Shown here: piece by piece, positions 7,050-14,750 of the stretch
How the letters are laid out: every line of letters starts with the position of its first letter
Numbering within the stretch: position 1 is the first letter of the stretch
From: an uncultured Actinomycetes bacterium
Lineage (GTDB): Bacteria > Actinomycetota > Acidimicrobiia > Acidimicrobiales > Acidimicrobilacustridaceae
Length of the DNA stretch: 21,910 nucleotides
Reading direction: 5' to 3'
Assembly: GCA_945957335.1 (NCBI GenBank)
Contig: CAMFLJ010000017.1
Span: 1-21,910, forward strand
Position numbers and translations under genes: made by a program
Notes under the pieces: generated by a model
What the model was told of the DNA's origin: nothing
Database searches by the model: none
The model's input: only the letters and a program-made list of their open reading frames with translations

Positions 7050-8240
7050 TCAGGTGTCGAGGAGGCCGAGCTCGCGGTTGCCGACGCGGTTCGTGCGGGC
7101 GAGGTCCTCGGCCGTGGCCATCGACGACTGCACCAGCTCGTCGAGGGCGGCCTTGCGGGACTCGATCGCCTCGGCCAGCGCGGCCCGGCGATCGGCCACG
7201 GCGACGGCCGCCGCCGACGCGGAGTCGGCGACCCTGGCGTGCAGCGAGCTCACGTGGCTGTGGGCGACGGTGGCCTGGGCCCGGGCGGTGTGGGCCCGGA
7301 ACATGCCCACGTCGAAGTTGCCGTCGGCGATGTGGTCGGCGGCCCGCACGGCCTTGCTCGGCACCTTGAGGTCCTTGACGATGCCGACCCAGCTGAGGCC
7401 CTTGAGCACGTAGTAGGTGACGTCGATCTCCCACCAGTAGAAGCCGTTGCGGGCCGACGACTGCAGGTGGTGGTGGTTGTTGTGCCAGCCCTCGCCGAGC
7501 GTCGTGAGGGCGATGAGGAACGAGTTGCGGCTCGTGTCGTCGGTGGCGTAGCGGCGGCGGCCGAACACGTGGGCCAGCGAGTTCACGATGAAGGTGTTGT
7601 GCCACAGCACGACCGTGCCGAGCAGGAAGCCGAAGAAGAGCCCGGACCACCCGGCGAACGCGAACGAGGCGATGGCGGCGGCCCACGGGAACAGCCCGTT
7701 GTGCTTGTCGATCCAGCGCAGCTCCGGGAACTTGTGGAAGTCCCGGATGCGCTCGACGGGGATCTCGTCGTACTTGTCGCACAGGATCCAGCCGACGTGG
7801 CTCCACCAGAAGCCCCGCAGCGGCGAGTGGATGTCGAGCTCGGTGTCGCTCGTGCGGTGGTGCTCCCGGTGGTGGCCGGCCCACCACAGCGGGCCCTTCT
7901 GCGCGCACGTGGCGCCACCGACCGCGAGGAACAGCTGGAACGCCCGGCTGGTGCGGTACGAGCGATGGGCGAAGTAGCGGTGGTAGCCGGCGGTGATGAA
8001 CCACACCCGGCCCCAGACCATCAGCACGAAGACGAGCAGCGCCTTCGGCGTGATGCCGAACCAGAGCGTGCCGGCCACGGCGAGCACGTGGAGGGCCCAG
8101 AACGGGATGGACGCCTTGACGTTCATCTTCTCGTCGGGGCCCCGGTCGTAGGGGGCCCGCACCACGGGCCGGGCGACGGTGGCGAGGGCGCCGTCGAGCT
8201 CGTGCTCGTCGGTGCCCGAGGTCGGGGGGATGTGGGGCAC
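7050..8240 (-). CDS. Membrane fatty acyl-CoA desaturase (delta-9 type)
   Basis: 396 residues. All three histidine boxes of the membrane di-iron desaturases are present: HRYFAH (87-92), HHREHH (123-128) and HNNHHH (253-258). They lie between hydrophobic segments that span the membrane twice in pairs. The enzyme would introduce a double bond into stearoyl- or palmitoyl-CoA with oxygen and an electron donor, adjusting membrane fluidity. After residue 300 comes an Ala-rich, helical tail of about 95 residues not needed for the core fold. The GTG at 8240 follows AGGA in a short leader. The promoter carries a TetR-type operator at 8287-8300. The gene is followed at once by the 58-bp palindrome. Confidence 0.94.
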   Translation of the reverse strand: MPHIPPTSGTDEHELDGALATVARPVVRAPYDRGPDEKMNVKASIPFWALHVLAVAGTLWFGITPKALLVFVLMVWGRVWFITAGYHRYFAHRSYRTSRAFQLFLAVGGATCAQKGPLWWAGHHREHHRTSDTELDIHSPLRGFWWSHVGWILCDKYDEIPVERIRDFHKFPELRWIDKHNGLFPWAAAIASFAFAGWSGLFFGFLLGTVVLWHNTFIVNSLAHVFGRRRYATDDTSRNSFLIALTTLGEGWHNNHHHLQSSARNGFYWWEIDVTYYVLKGLSWVGIVKDLKVPSKAVRAADHIADGNFDVGMFRAHTARAQATVAHSHVSSLHARVADSASAAAVAVADRRAALAEAIESRKAALDELVQSSMATAEDLARTNRVGNRELGLLDT

Positions 8241-8276
8241 GAAGGGTCCTGGGAGGAGGCGGGGGACGGTGGGGCG

Positions 8277-8282
8277 AAGCTA
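8277..8282 (-). promoter_or_regulatory. -10 element of the desaturase gene
   Basis: TAGCTT, giving a leader of about 30 bases before the GTG at 8240. The operator at 8287-8300 lies immediately upstream, between -10 and -35. Confidence 0.45.
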
Positions 8283-8286
8283 GCCG

Positions 8287-8300
8287 ACCGACCGGTCGGT
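8287..8300. promoter_or_regulatory. TetR-type operator of the desaturase promoter
   Basis: Perfect 14-bp palindrome ACCGACCGGTCGGT. Its position between the likely -35 and -10 of the desaturase promoter suits a repressor site. The form is typical of operators bound by TetR-family lipid regulators. The regulator is not next to it; the only TetR gene in the window is 7 kb away. It also lies about 90 bases before the divergent molybdoenzyme gene. Confidence 0.65.
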
Positions 8301-8391
8301 AGGGCATCGCGCGAGACCCCTGTCGGCCGCCGGACGGGTGATTCCAGGGCCCGACCGGAAGGCATGGGCCCCGACGGTGTTGCATGGGGGC

Positions 8392-10029
8392 ATGCCCCGA
8401 CCCACCACCGGCCCCGACGCAGGGGTCGGACTGGCCCGCCTGGCCGGCATCGCCGCCGCTGCGGTCGGCCTCGGCGTGGGCGAGCTCGTGGCCGCCACCG
8501 GCACCACCGGGCAGTCACTCGTGGGCTCGGTGGGTGGCGAGATCATCGACCAGGCCCCGGGGGCGCTCGTCCGCACCGGCATCGACGCGCTGGGCACCGC
8601 GGACAAGCCGGTGCTCGTCACCACCATCGTCGTGGTCTGCCTCGGGCTCGGTGCCATCCTCGGCCCGGCCGCCCGGCGCCGTCCCTGGCTCAACCCGCTG
8701 GCGTTCGGGGTGATGGCGCTGCTCGGCACCGTCGCCGGGCTGCGCGACCCGCTCGCCGACGACGCCGTCACCGTGATGGCCGCGGTGAGCGCGGCGGTGG
8801 CGGGCTCGTTCACCCTCTGGCTGCTCGAGCGCCGCCTGCCGGCCGACGCGGTCGCCGCGCCCGCCGCCATCGCGGTGGTGCCGCTCGGCGCCGACGAGGA
8901 CGCGCCTGAGCCCGCCCCCACCCTCCCCCGACCGGGTGTCGGGGCCGCTGACCGCCGCACCTTCCTGACCTGGACGGGCACCGCCGCCGGTGTCGGCGTG
9001 GTCGCCGCACTGGCCGGGAAGGCCCTGTCGGGACGTTCGGCCACCTCGGCCGCGCAGGCCACGGTCGACATCCCGCTCCCGGCGCCCACGGCCACGTTGC
9101 CGGGCACTCCGGCCGGCGGGCAGGCGGCCGGCCTCGCGGTCGACGGCCTGAGCCCGCTCATCACGCCGAACGGGAGCTTCTACCGGATCGACACCGCGCT
9201 GACCCTCCCCCGACCCGACCTCGACGGGTGGCACCTCCGCTTCTCGGGCGAGGTCGACAACCCGTTCTCGCTGTCCTACCGCGAGCTGCTCGAGCTGCCC
9301 ACGATCGAGGCCCCGGTCACCATCTCGTGCGTCTCCAACAAGGTCGGCGGCGATCTCGTCGGCACAGCGGTGTGGCAGGGCGTCCCGCTGACGTCACTGC
9401 TCGAGCGCGCTGGCGTGAAGCCGGGCGGCACCCAGTTGGTGGGCCGCTCCCTCGACGGGTTCACCGTCGGCTTCCCCACCGAGCTCGCCCTCGACGGGCG
9501 CACGGCCATGGTGGCGGTGGGCATGAACGGCGAGCCCCTGCCGGTGCCCCACGGCTTCCCCGCCCGGCTCATCGTCGAGGGCCTCTACGGCTACGTGTCG
9601 GCCACGAAGTGGCTCTCGAGCATCGAGCTGAAGGGCTGGGACGACTTCGACGCCTATTGGATCGACCTGGGCTGGTCGAAGGAGGGGCCGATCAAGACCC
9701 AGTCCCGCATCGACGTGCCCCGGGGCGGCACCAAGGTCGACGCCGGCGAGGTCGCCGTGGCCGGGGTGGCGTGGGCGCCCGGCCGGGGCATCACCAAGGT
9801 CGAGGTGCAGGTCGACGACGGCCCGTGGAGCGAGGCCGAGCTCGGCCCCGGGCTGAGCGACGCCACGTGGCGCCAGTGGGTGTACCGCTGGGACGCCACG
9901 CCCGGCGACCACAAGGTCCGCGTGCGGGCCACCGACGGCACCGGCGAGACCCAGACGGGCGACGTCGCCCCGCCCGAGCCCGACGGCGCCACCGGCTGGC
10001 ACACCCGCTCGATCACCGTGCGGGGCTGA
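8392..10029 (+). CDS. Membrane-anchored molybdopterin oxidoreductase (sulfite oxidase fold)
   Basis: 545 residues. The N-terminal 150 residues contain about four membrane helices. A DRRTFLTWTG motif at 188-197 follows, with a hydrophobic stretch that resembles an internal Tat-type signal or anchor. The molybdopterin domain has the Mo-ligating cysteine at 313 (ISCVSNKVGG) and the usual SUOX-fold blocks GTAVWQGVPL and PVPHGFPARLIVEG. A C-terminal Ig-like dimerisation domain (ITKVEVQVDDGPWSEAEL) completes the core. The catalytic domain should face outside, oxidising or reducing a small sulfur or oxyanion substrate. The true substrate is not visible. The ATG at 8392 was chosen over an in-frame codon at 8338, which would add 18 residues across the promoter region. 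Confidence 0.9.
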   Translation: MPRPTTGPDAGVGLARLAGIAAAAVGLGVGELVAATGTTGQSLVGSVGGEIIDQAPGALVRTGIDALGTADKPVLVTTIVVVCLGLGAILGPAARRRPWLNPLAFGVMALLGTVAGLRDPLADDAVTVMAAVSAAVAGSFTLWLLERRLPADAVAAPAAIAVVPLGADEDAPEPAPTLPRPGVGAADRRTFLTWTGTAAGVGVVAALAGKALSGRSATSAAQATVDIPLPAPTATLPGTPAGGQAAGLAVDGLSPLITPNGSFYRIDTALTLPRPDLDGWHLRFSGEVDNPFSLSYRELLELPTIEAPVTISCVSNKVGGDLVGTAVWQGVPLTSLLERAGVKPGGTQLVGRSLDGFTVGFPTELALDGRTAMVAVGMNGEPLPVPHGFPARLIVEGLYGYVSATKWLSSIELKGWDDFDAYWIDLGWSKEGPIKTQSRIDVPRGGTKVDAGEVAVAGVAWAPGRGITKVEVQVDDGPWSEAELGPGLSDATWRQWVYRWDATPGDHKVRVRATDGTGETQTGDVAPPEPDGATGWHTRSITVRG

Positions 10030-10058
10030 CCCTCACCATCGGTCCTGCCGGGCCACGG

Positions 10059-10136
10059 TCAGCGGCGCAGCCGGGCGATCCGTGCCGCCACCATCACCAG
10101 GGCGACGACCACCACGGCCACGAACAGCCAGGTCAC
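10059..10136 (-). CDS. 25-residue single-helix membrane microprotein
   Basis: Reads MTWLFVAVVVVALVMVAARI and ends in RLRR after five more residues: one hydrophobic helix followed by a basic tail, the layout of a membrane peptide with its C-terminus in the cytosol. Its GTG overlaps the stop of the upstream TsaC/Sua5 gene by four bases (GTGA), which argues for real translation by coupling. It is too short for family assignment. It could be a chance reading frame, but hydrophobicity, overlap and basic end together make it likely real. Confidence 0.5.
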   Translation of the reverse strand: MTWLFVAVVVVALVMVAARIARLRR

Positions 10137-11152
10137 GGCTGGCTCGCCGCGGCGGCTCGCGCCAGGCGGTCGCGCACGGCCACGCCGACGCCGCGGGCGG
10201 TGGGTGGCACGCACACCAGCCACTCGATGTGGAGGCGGTCGGCCTGGCGCAGGCGGGCGTAGAGCAACCGGGCGTACTCCTCGGGCGTGCCTGCCGGCTC
10301 GAGCTCGACCACCTCGGGCGACAGCCCGTCGGTGACCCCGGGGGCGAGCAGGCCCACCCGCCCCTCGCCGCGGGCGACCAGCGCCGCCGTCACCTCGGCG
10401 GCCGTTGCCGCCTCGGCCAGCACGACGCGCGCCGTCGGCGCGTAGTGGGCCGCGAGCATGCCCGGCGCACGTGCGGCTCGTTCCGGGGCAGGGCCCGAGT
10501 GGACCGGCACCTCACGGCCCAGCACCTCGGCCAGCCGGTCGAGCCCGACGCCGCCGGGGCGCAGCACGACGGGGGCCTCGCCGGTGAGGTCGACGATGGT
10601 CGACTCGACGCCGACCAGGCAGGGCCCACCGTCGAGCACCAGGTCGACCGATGCGCCGAGGTCGGCCACCACGTCGGCGGCGGTGGTGGGACTGACCTTG
10701 CCGAAGCGGTTGGCCGAAGGTGCCGCCACGCCGTCGCCGACGGCCTCGAGCAGCCGGAGAGCCAGGGGGTGGTCGGGCACCCTGAGGCCGACGGTGTCGC
10801 GACCGCCGGTGACCGCGTCGGGCGCCTTGGGGCTGCGCCACAGCAGCAGCGTCAACGGACCGGGCCAGAACGCGTCGGCGAGCAGGTGGGCCTCGGGCGG
10901 CACCACGTCAGCCCACGCCTCGACCAGCCCGGCGTCACCGAGGTGGACGATCAGGGGGTGGTCGGCGGGCCGGCCCTTGGCCGCGAAGATCCGCGCCACG
11001 GCCGCGGGGTCGGTGGCGTCGGCGCCGAGGCCGTAGACGGTCTCGGTCGGGAAGGCGACGAGCCCTCCGGCCCTGATCACCTCGGCGGCCCGGGCGACGC
11101 CGAGCTCGCCCTCGACGACCTCGGGGAGCGCGGCGGTGCGGTCGTCGGTCAC
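10133..11152 (-). CDS. L-threonylcarbamoyladenylate synthase (Sua5 type)
   Basis: 339 residues, the long Sua5 form rather than the short TsaC. It makes threonylcarbamoyl-AMP from threonine, bicarbonate and ATP, the first step toward the t6A37 tRNA modification. The YrdC-domain blocks are clear: LVAFPTETVYGLGADA near residue 30, AKGRPADHPLIVH near 58, APSANRFGKVSPT near 143, and GVESTIVD near 180. After a linker with HYAPTARV, a C-terminal Sua5 domain of about 110 residues follows. The GTG start at 11152 has TAGGCT six bases upstream and no Shine-Dalgarno sequence. It is followed by an overlapping microprotein gene and is divergent from the ArsB-type transporter. Confidence 0.95.
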   Translation of the reverse strand: MTDDRTAALPEVVEGELGVARAAEVIRAGGLVAFPTETVYGLGADATDPAAVARIFAAKGRPADHPLIVHLGDAGLVEAWADVVPPEAHLLADAFWPGPLTLLLWRSPKAPDAVTGGRDTVGLRVPDHPLALRLLEAVGDGVAAPSANRFGKVSPTTAADVVADLGASVDLVLDGGPCLVGVESTIVDLTGEAPVVLRPGGVGLDRLAEVLGREVPVHSGPAPERAARAPGMLAAHYAPTARVVLAEAATAAEVTAALVARGEGRVGLLAPGVTDGLSPEVVELEPAGTPEEYARLLYARLRQADRLHIEWLVCVPPTARGVGVAVRDRLARAAAASQP

Positions 11153-11158
11153 GACCGG

Positions 11159-11164
11159 AGCCTA
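11159..11164 (-). promoter_or_regulatory. -10 element of the Sua5 gene
   Basis: TAGGCT six bases before the GTG at 11152, leaderless spacing. Confidence 0.5.
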
Positions 11165-11203
11165 CGGCGAGCCGAGAACGTCCCACTCGGGTACGAACAC
11201 GGG

Positions 11204-12280
11204 GTGTCGTCCGCCCGCGACCAGCTCGAGACCCTCGCGCCCGCCCTCACCTTCCTGTTGGCGGCGGTGCCCCTCGCGCACCTGTTGGGTCGCCTCGGGT
11301 TCTTCGACGCCGTGGCCCGGCGGGTGTCGCACCGCGTCGCCGGCGTGTGGGCGTGGTGGCTGCTCGCCGCGGTGACGACGGTGGTGCTCAACCTCGACAC
11401 GACCGTCGTGCTCCTCACCCCGCTCTACCTCCACGTCGCCCGGCGGCGCGGCGACGACCCGCTCGTCCTGGCCGTCGTGCCGTTCCTGCTCGCCAACCTG
11501 GCGTCGTCGGTGCTGCCGGTCTCGAACCTCACCAACCTCATCGCCGCCGAGCGCGTGGGCATCGGCACCTCCGAGCTCGTCCGCGGCCTGGGCCCGGCCA
11601 CCGTCGCCATGGTGGCGGTCGGCTTCGTGGCCCACCGCCGCTGGGCGGCGACGCGGACGATGGCGCACTCCCCTGCCGACGCGCCGACGGAGGTCGAGCC
11701 GGAGGACGCTCCGGACGACCGCCGGGCCCTCGTCCTCGGCGGTGCGGTCGTGGCCGGGCTGCTGCTGGCGTTCGTGGCGGGCCCGCTCGTCGGCATCGTC
11801 CCGTGGATGGCCGTCGTGGTCGCCGACGTGGTGCTGGCGATGGCCCTGCGCTGGTTCCCGCTGCGCTCGGTTCCCGTCACCATCGCCGTCGCGGTCGCTG
11901 CGGTGGCGGTGCTCGTCGACCTGCTCGTGCCGGGTGAGCGCCTGGCCTCCCTGGTCGACCACCCCGGGGCCGGCGGTGCGCTCGTGGGAGCGCTCACCGC
12001 CGCCGCGCTCACGTCGGCGGTCGACAACCTCCCCGCCCTCCTGGCGATGCTGCCCGCGGTCGACCACGTCACGGTGATGCCCGTGCTACTGGGCGTGAAC
12101 GCCGGCGCCGTGCTCACCCCGATCGGTTCGCTGGCGAACCTCCTGTGGCTCCGGAACTCGCGGGCCCACGGCCTCGACGTCTCCTGGCGCGATGCGCTGC
12201 ACGTTGGCTGGCTGGTGGGCGCGCCGGCGTTCGCGGCAGGCGTGGTGGTCCTGGCCGGCCAGCGGGCGCTGACCGGCTGA
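11204..12280 (+). CDS. ArsB/SLC13-type ion transporter
   Basis: 358 residues with about ten membrane helices. The two inverted halves of the ion transporter superfamily show as TTVVLNLDTTVVLLTPLYLH with SNLTNLIAAE in the first and SAVDNLPALLAML with TPIGSLANLLWL in the second. The Asn-rich hairpins and TP-x-GS-x-AN motif are close to ArsB, the arsenite efflux permease. It is shorter than typical ArsB (about 430) and no arsR, arsC or arsA gene lies nearby, so arsenite is only a candidate; a dicarboxylate or Na+/H+ role is possible. The GTG at 11204 begins just before the first helix. TACGAA at 11192-11197 may be its -10. Confidence 0.83.
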   Translation: MSSARDQLETLAPALTFLLAAVPLAHLLGRLGFFDAVARRVSHRVAGVWAWWLLAAVTTVVLNLDTTVVLLTPLYLHVARRRGDDPLVLAVVPFLLANLASSVLPVSNLTNLIAAERVGIGTSELVRGLGPATVAMVAVGFVAHRRWAATRTMAHSPADAPTEVEPEDAPDDRRALVLGGAVVAGLLLAFVAGPLVGIVPWMAVVVADVVLAMALRWFPLRSVPVTIAVAVAAVAVLVDLLVPGERLASLVDHPGAGGALVGALTAAALTSAVDNLPALLAMLPAVDHVTVMPVLLGVNAGAVLTPIGSLANLLWLRNSRAHGLDVSWRDALHVGWLVGAPAFAAGVVVLAGQRALTG

Positions 12281-12305
12281 GCGCCGCGGCTCCCCGACCG
12301 GGTCG

Positions 12306-13223
12306 TCAGACCTGGGGCACGACCTCGGCGCCGAACCAGCGCACCTTGTCGAGCCACTCGGCCCGCGAGTCGCCCGGCAGGTTGATCGTGAGCGCGTCGA
12401 CCCCGATGGCGGCGTGGGCCTGGATCTCGTCGACGAACTGGTCGACGCCCGTGACCTGGCCGCCGAACGCGGCCGCGCCGATGGGGGTGAAGATCACCTC
12501 GGGCACGTCGGCCCGGCCCGCCTTCTCGGTGGCGGCCTTCAGGTCGTCGATGCGGCGGGCGAGGTCGTCGAGGGTCTCGATCGGCGGGGTGCGCAGCATC
12601 TTCGAGGCGCGGGCCGGGCTCGGCATCGGGTTCCAGCCGTCGGCGTGCTCGACGGCGCGGCGCATGGCCCGGTTCGAGTTGCCGCCGATCCAGATCGGCG
12701 GGTTCGGGCGCTGGACCGGCAACGGCAGCGCCACCGTCTCGGTGGCGCTGAAGTGGAGCCCCTCCATGGTGACGGGCTCGCCGCTCCACACCGCCTTCAT
12801 GGCGATGATCGCCTCGTCGGTGACGTCGTTGCGGGCGGCGAAGTCGGCGCCCACCGCGGTGAACTCGGCCTCGAGGTAGCCGGCGCCGGTGCCCACGATC
12901 ACGCGGCCGCCGCTGACGACGTCGAGGGTGGCGATGGCCTTGGCCGAGATGAACGGGTTCCGGTAGGCGAGGATCGCCAGGTTTGTGTGCAGGCGCAGCC
13001 GGGTGGTGGCGGTGGCGGCCACGGTGAGGGCCACGAACGGGTCGAGGGCGTGGTGGCCGCCCTTCTTCATGAAGGTGACGTCGGGGGCCGGGTGGTCGGT
13101 GACGAACACGGCGTCGATGCCGGCGTCCTCGGCGGTCCGGGCCATCTCGGCGATGGCGTCGGCGGTGCACCACTCGTCGGGCTGGTCGACGTGGCTGGTC
13201 GGAAGTCCGAGTGACAGCTTGAT
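12306..13223 (-). CDS. LLM-class F420-dependent oxidoreductase with ATC start
   Basis: 305 residues if started at ATC 13223. The luciferase-like fold is clear: a first strand (IKLSLGLP), FVTDHPAP near 42, LRLHTNLAILAYRNPF near 77, LDVVSGGRVIVGTGAGYLEAE near 98 and PPIWIGGNSNRAMRRAVEHA near 164. Members use F420 or FMN to oxidise or reduce varied substrates. The first in-frame ATG is at 13145, but starting there would remove 26 residues, including the essential first strand. No ATG, GTG or TTG exists upstream. An AGGGGG lies seven bases before the ATC, and a TAGCGT promoter element further up, so ATC at 13223 is the best start. Function beyond the family is not determinable. Confidence 0.85.
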   Translation of the reverse strand: MKLSLGLPTSHVDQPDEWCTADAIAEMARTAEDAGIDAVFVTDHPAPDVTFMKKGGHHALDPFVALTVAATATTRLRLHTNLAILAYRNPFISAKAIATLDVVSGGRVIVGTGAGYLEAEFTAVGADFAARNDVTDEAIIAMKAVWSGEPVTMEGLHFSATETVALPLPVQRPNPPIWIGGNSNRAMRRAVEHADGWNPMPSPARASKMLRTPPIETLDDLARRIDDLKAATEKAGRADVPEVIFTPIGAAAFGGQVTGVDQFVDEIQAHAAIGVDALTINLPGDSRAEWLDKVRWFGAEVVPQV

Positions 13224-13230
13224 GGGAGGG

Positions 13231-13236
13231 CCCCCT
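13231..13236 (-). promoter_or_regulatory. Shine-Dalgarno deciding the ATC start of the LLM gene
   Basis: AGGGGG with a 7-base spacer to the ATC at 13223. It is the only candidate ribosome site well placed for the expected N-terminus. Confidence 0.5.
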
Positions 13237-13276
13237 GGCTCCGCGGGCCCGACGGGCGCCGCCTCGATCGACGGCG

Positions 13277-13282
13277 ACGCTA
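13277..13282 (-). promoter_or_regulatory. -10 element of the LLM oxidoreductase gene
   Basis: TAGCGT about 53 bases before the ATC, between the mannosyltransferase stop and the LLM gene. It implies a leader of about 45 bases, so this mRNA would carry its Shine-Dalgarno sequence. Confidence 0.35.
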
Positions 13283-13335
13283 CCGGTCCGGCCCGAGGGG
13301 GTCGAAGTGCGGGGGCGGGGCCGTCGGGGCGCGGC

Positions 13336-14517
13336 TCACCCGATGAAGCGGCCCACCGACACCCGCCCGACGAGGGCGTAGGCGGTGAGCAGGCACGCCA
13401 CGCCGAGGGCGACCATGGCCGCCAGGCGCCACCACTTCGGCAGCCGCCCGATCAGCGAGGCGTACGCCGGGTAGATCACCCAGTCGGCCAGGGCGAAGCG
13501 GTTGAAGCTGGCGAGCACGCTCGAGCACAGGGGCAGGGCGATCATCGCCACGCCGAGCATCCACGCCTCCATCGGGAAGCGGGGCCGGCGCGAGAGCACG
13601 AGGTAGCCGAGGCCGACGAGCACGATGGCGACCGACCACAGGTCGAAGTTGCGAGCCACGAGCGCGGGCACCATCACGGTGCCGTACTTGGGGGTGAGGT
13701 TGTCGATGCCCTGGGCCACCGACGCCCACGGCCACGAGACGCTCCGCCCCCAGTCCTGCTGCACGCCGACGAAGGCGAAGGCGTTGCCGAGCTGGATCTG
13801 GAAGGTGAGCAGCACCACCCCCAGCCCGGCCAGCGCCGAGCCCGCGTAGGCGAGGGCCCAGCGGTCAATGCGGCGCTGGCGAATGATGCGGGCCAGCACG
13901 ATCACCGCCGGCACGAGGATGCCGACCGATCGGGTGGTGGCGATGCCGAAGAAGCACAGCGCCGCCAGCCAGCGCTTCCCCCGGCGATCGGCCCACACCG
14001 CGCCGGCGCCGAGGGCGATGAAGAGCGCCTCGGAGTAGAAGAGCCACAGGAACAGCGACGAGGGGAAGAGGGCCAGGAGCACCACCGCCCGACGGGCCGT
14101 GCGCTCGTCGGTCCACTCGCGGGTGACGCCCCACACCGCGACGAACGCGGCGATCGCGGTGACCGTCGCGGTGACGTGCACGGCGACCGCGTCCGAGCCG
14201 GTGAGCCAGTGCACCGGGGTGGCCAGCCAGGCGATGCCGGGGAAGAAGGCGTGCGACGGCATCGTCGGACGCGGGTCGGCGTAGCCGTGGTGGAGGATGC
14301 GGAGGTAGTGGGCGCCGTCGTAGGTGTACGCCGTCTCGACGATCTTGCCCCCGAGCCACGACGTGACGACCGCCTGGGCGACGCGCCACAGCGACCACAC
14401 CCCGATCGGGAACCACACGCCCGGCAACGTCCACCAGCGGGACGCGCCGCGTGGCGCCGCGTCGGGTGCGGCGGTGGCCTCCTCCGGCCCCGTGGGCACG
14501 GTGTCGAGGGCGGTCAC
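13336..14517 (-). CDS. PIG-V-like GT-C mannosyltransferase
   Basis: 393 residues with about ten membrane helices. The first outside loop has TYDGAHYLRILHHGY (residues 65-79), where Asp67 occupies the place of the catalytic acid in GT-C enzymes. SHAFFPGIAWLATPVHWLTG follows, then ALFPSSLFLWLFYSEALFIA, both hallmarks of the PIG-V family. Such enzymes take mannose from a polyprenyl phosphate and add it to a glycolipid or protein on the outer face of the membrane. The acceptor is unknown. A long Ala/Pro-rich cytosolic N-terminus precedes the first helix. The GTG at 14517 has no Shine-Dalgarno; TACCTT at 14551-14556 could be its -10. The LLM gene lies 112 bases downstream. Confidence 0.85.
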   Translation of the reverse strand: MTALDTVPTGPEEATAAPDAAPRGASRWWTLPGVWFPIGVWSLWRVAQAVVTSWLGGKIVETAYTYDGAHYLRILHHGYADPRPTMPSHAFFPGIAWLATPVHWLTGSDAVAVHVTATVTAIAAFVAVWGVTREWTDERTARRAVVLLALFPSSLFLWLFYSEALFIALGAGAVWADRRGKRWLAALCFFGIATTRSVGILVPAVIVLARIIRQRRIDRWALAYAGSALAGLGVVLLTFQIQLGNAFAFVGVQQDWGRSVSWPWASVAQGIDNLTPKYGTVMVPALVARNFDLWSVAIVLVGLGYLVLSRRPRFPMEAWMLGVAMIALPLCSSVLASFNRFALADWVIYPAYASLIGRLPKWWRLAAMVALGVACLLTAYALVGRVSVGRFIG

Positions 14518-14569
14518 TGGTCAGCGGGCGGCGCGGTGCATGGCGACGCCAAGGTACTTCGGCCACCGC

Positions 14570-14575
14570 TACGGT
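14570..14575 (+). promoter_or_regulatory. -10 element of the 55-residue membrane peptide gene
   Basis: TACGGT seven bases before the GTG at 14583, the same leaderless spacing as other genes in the window. Confidence 0.45.
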
Positions 14576-14582
14576 TCGGATC

Positions 14583-14750
14583 GTGCCCGTCGGCCCCGTC
14601 CTCGCCTCCACCCCGCCGTGGCCGGCCCTGTTGCTGGGCGTGGCCGTCGTCGTCGCCGTGTGCCTGTGGCTGCTGTTCCGTTCCGGCTCGATGGCCCACC
14701 GGGCCCGCGCCGACCACCCCGACGACGAGGCTCAGCCCGGGGGCGACTGA
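14583..14750 (+). CDS. 55-residue single-pass membrane peptide
   Basis: It has a short outer segment (MPVGPVLASTPPWP), one hydrophobic helix (ALLLGVAVVVAVCLWLLF, residues 15-32), and a hydrophilic acidic tail ending in DDEAQPGGD. No known family is recognised. The GTG start is backed by a TACGGT promoter element at leaderless distance. Its last 19 bases overlap the end of the convergent TetR gene. It is divergent from the PIG-V-like gene, 65 bases apart. Small proteins of this shape often tune membrane partners, but nothing here shows which. Confidence 0.62.
   Translation: MPVGPVLASTPPWPALLLGVAVVVAVCLWLLFRSGSMAHRARADHPDDEAQPGGD

Noticed and set aside
10025..10063. GCTGACC/GGTCAGC inverted repeat covering the stops of the molybdoenzyme and the microprotein
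   Set aside because: Seven-bp arms with a 25-base loop; too loose to call a terminator and partly forced by the two facing stop codons.
11204..12280. Complete arsenic resistance locus
   Set aside because: Only an ArsB-type permease is present; no arsR, arsC or arsA gene is adjacent, so the substrate is left open.
12306..13145. LLM oxidoreductase starting at the first ATG, 13145
   Set aside because: It would lack the first strand of the barrel; coding continues in frame for 26 more conserved-looking codons to the ATC at 13223.
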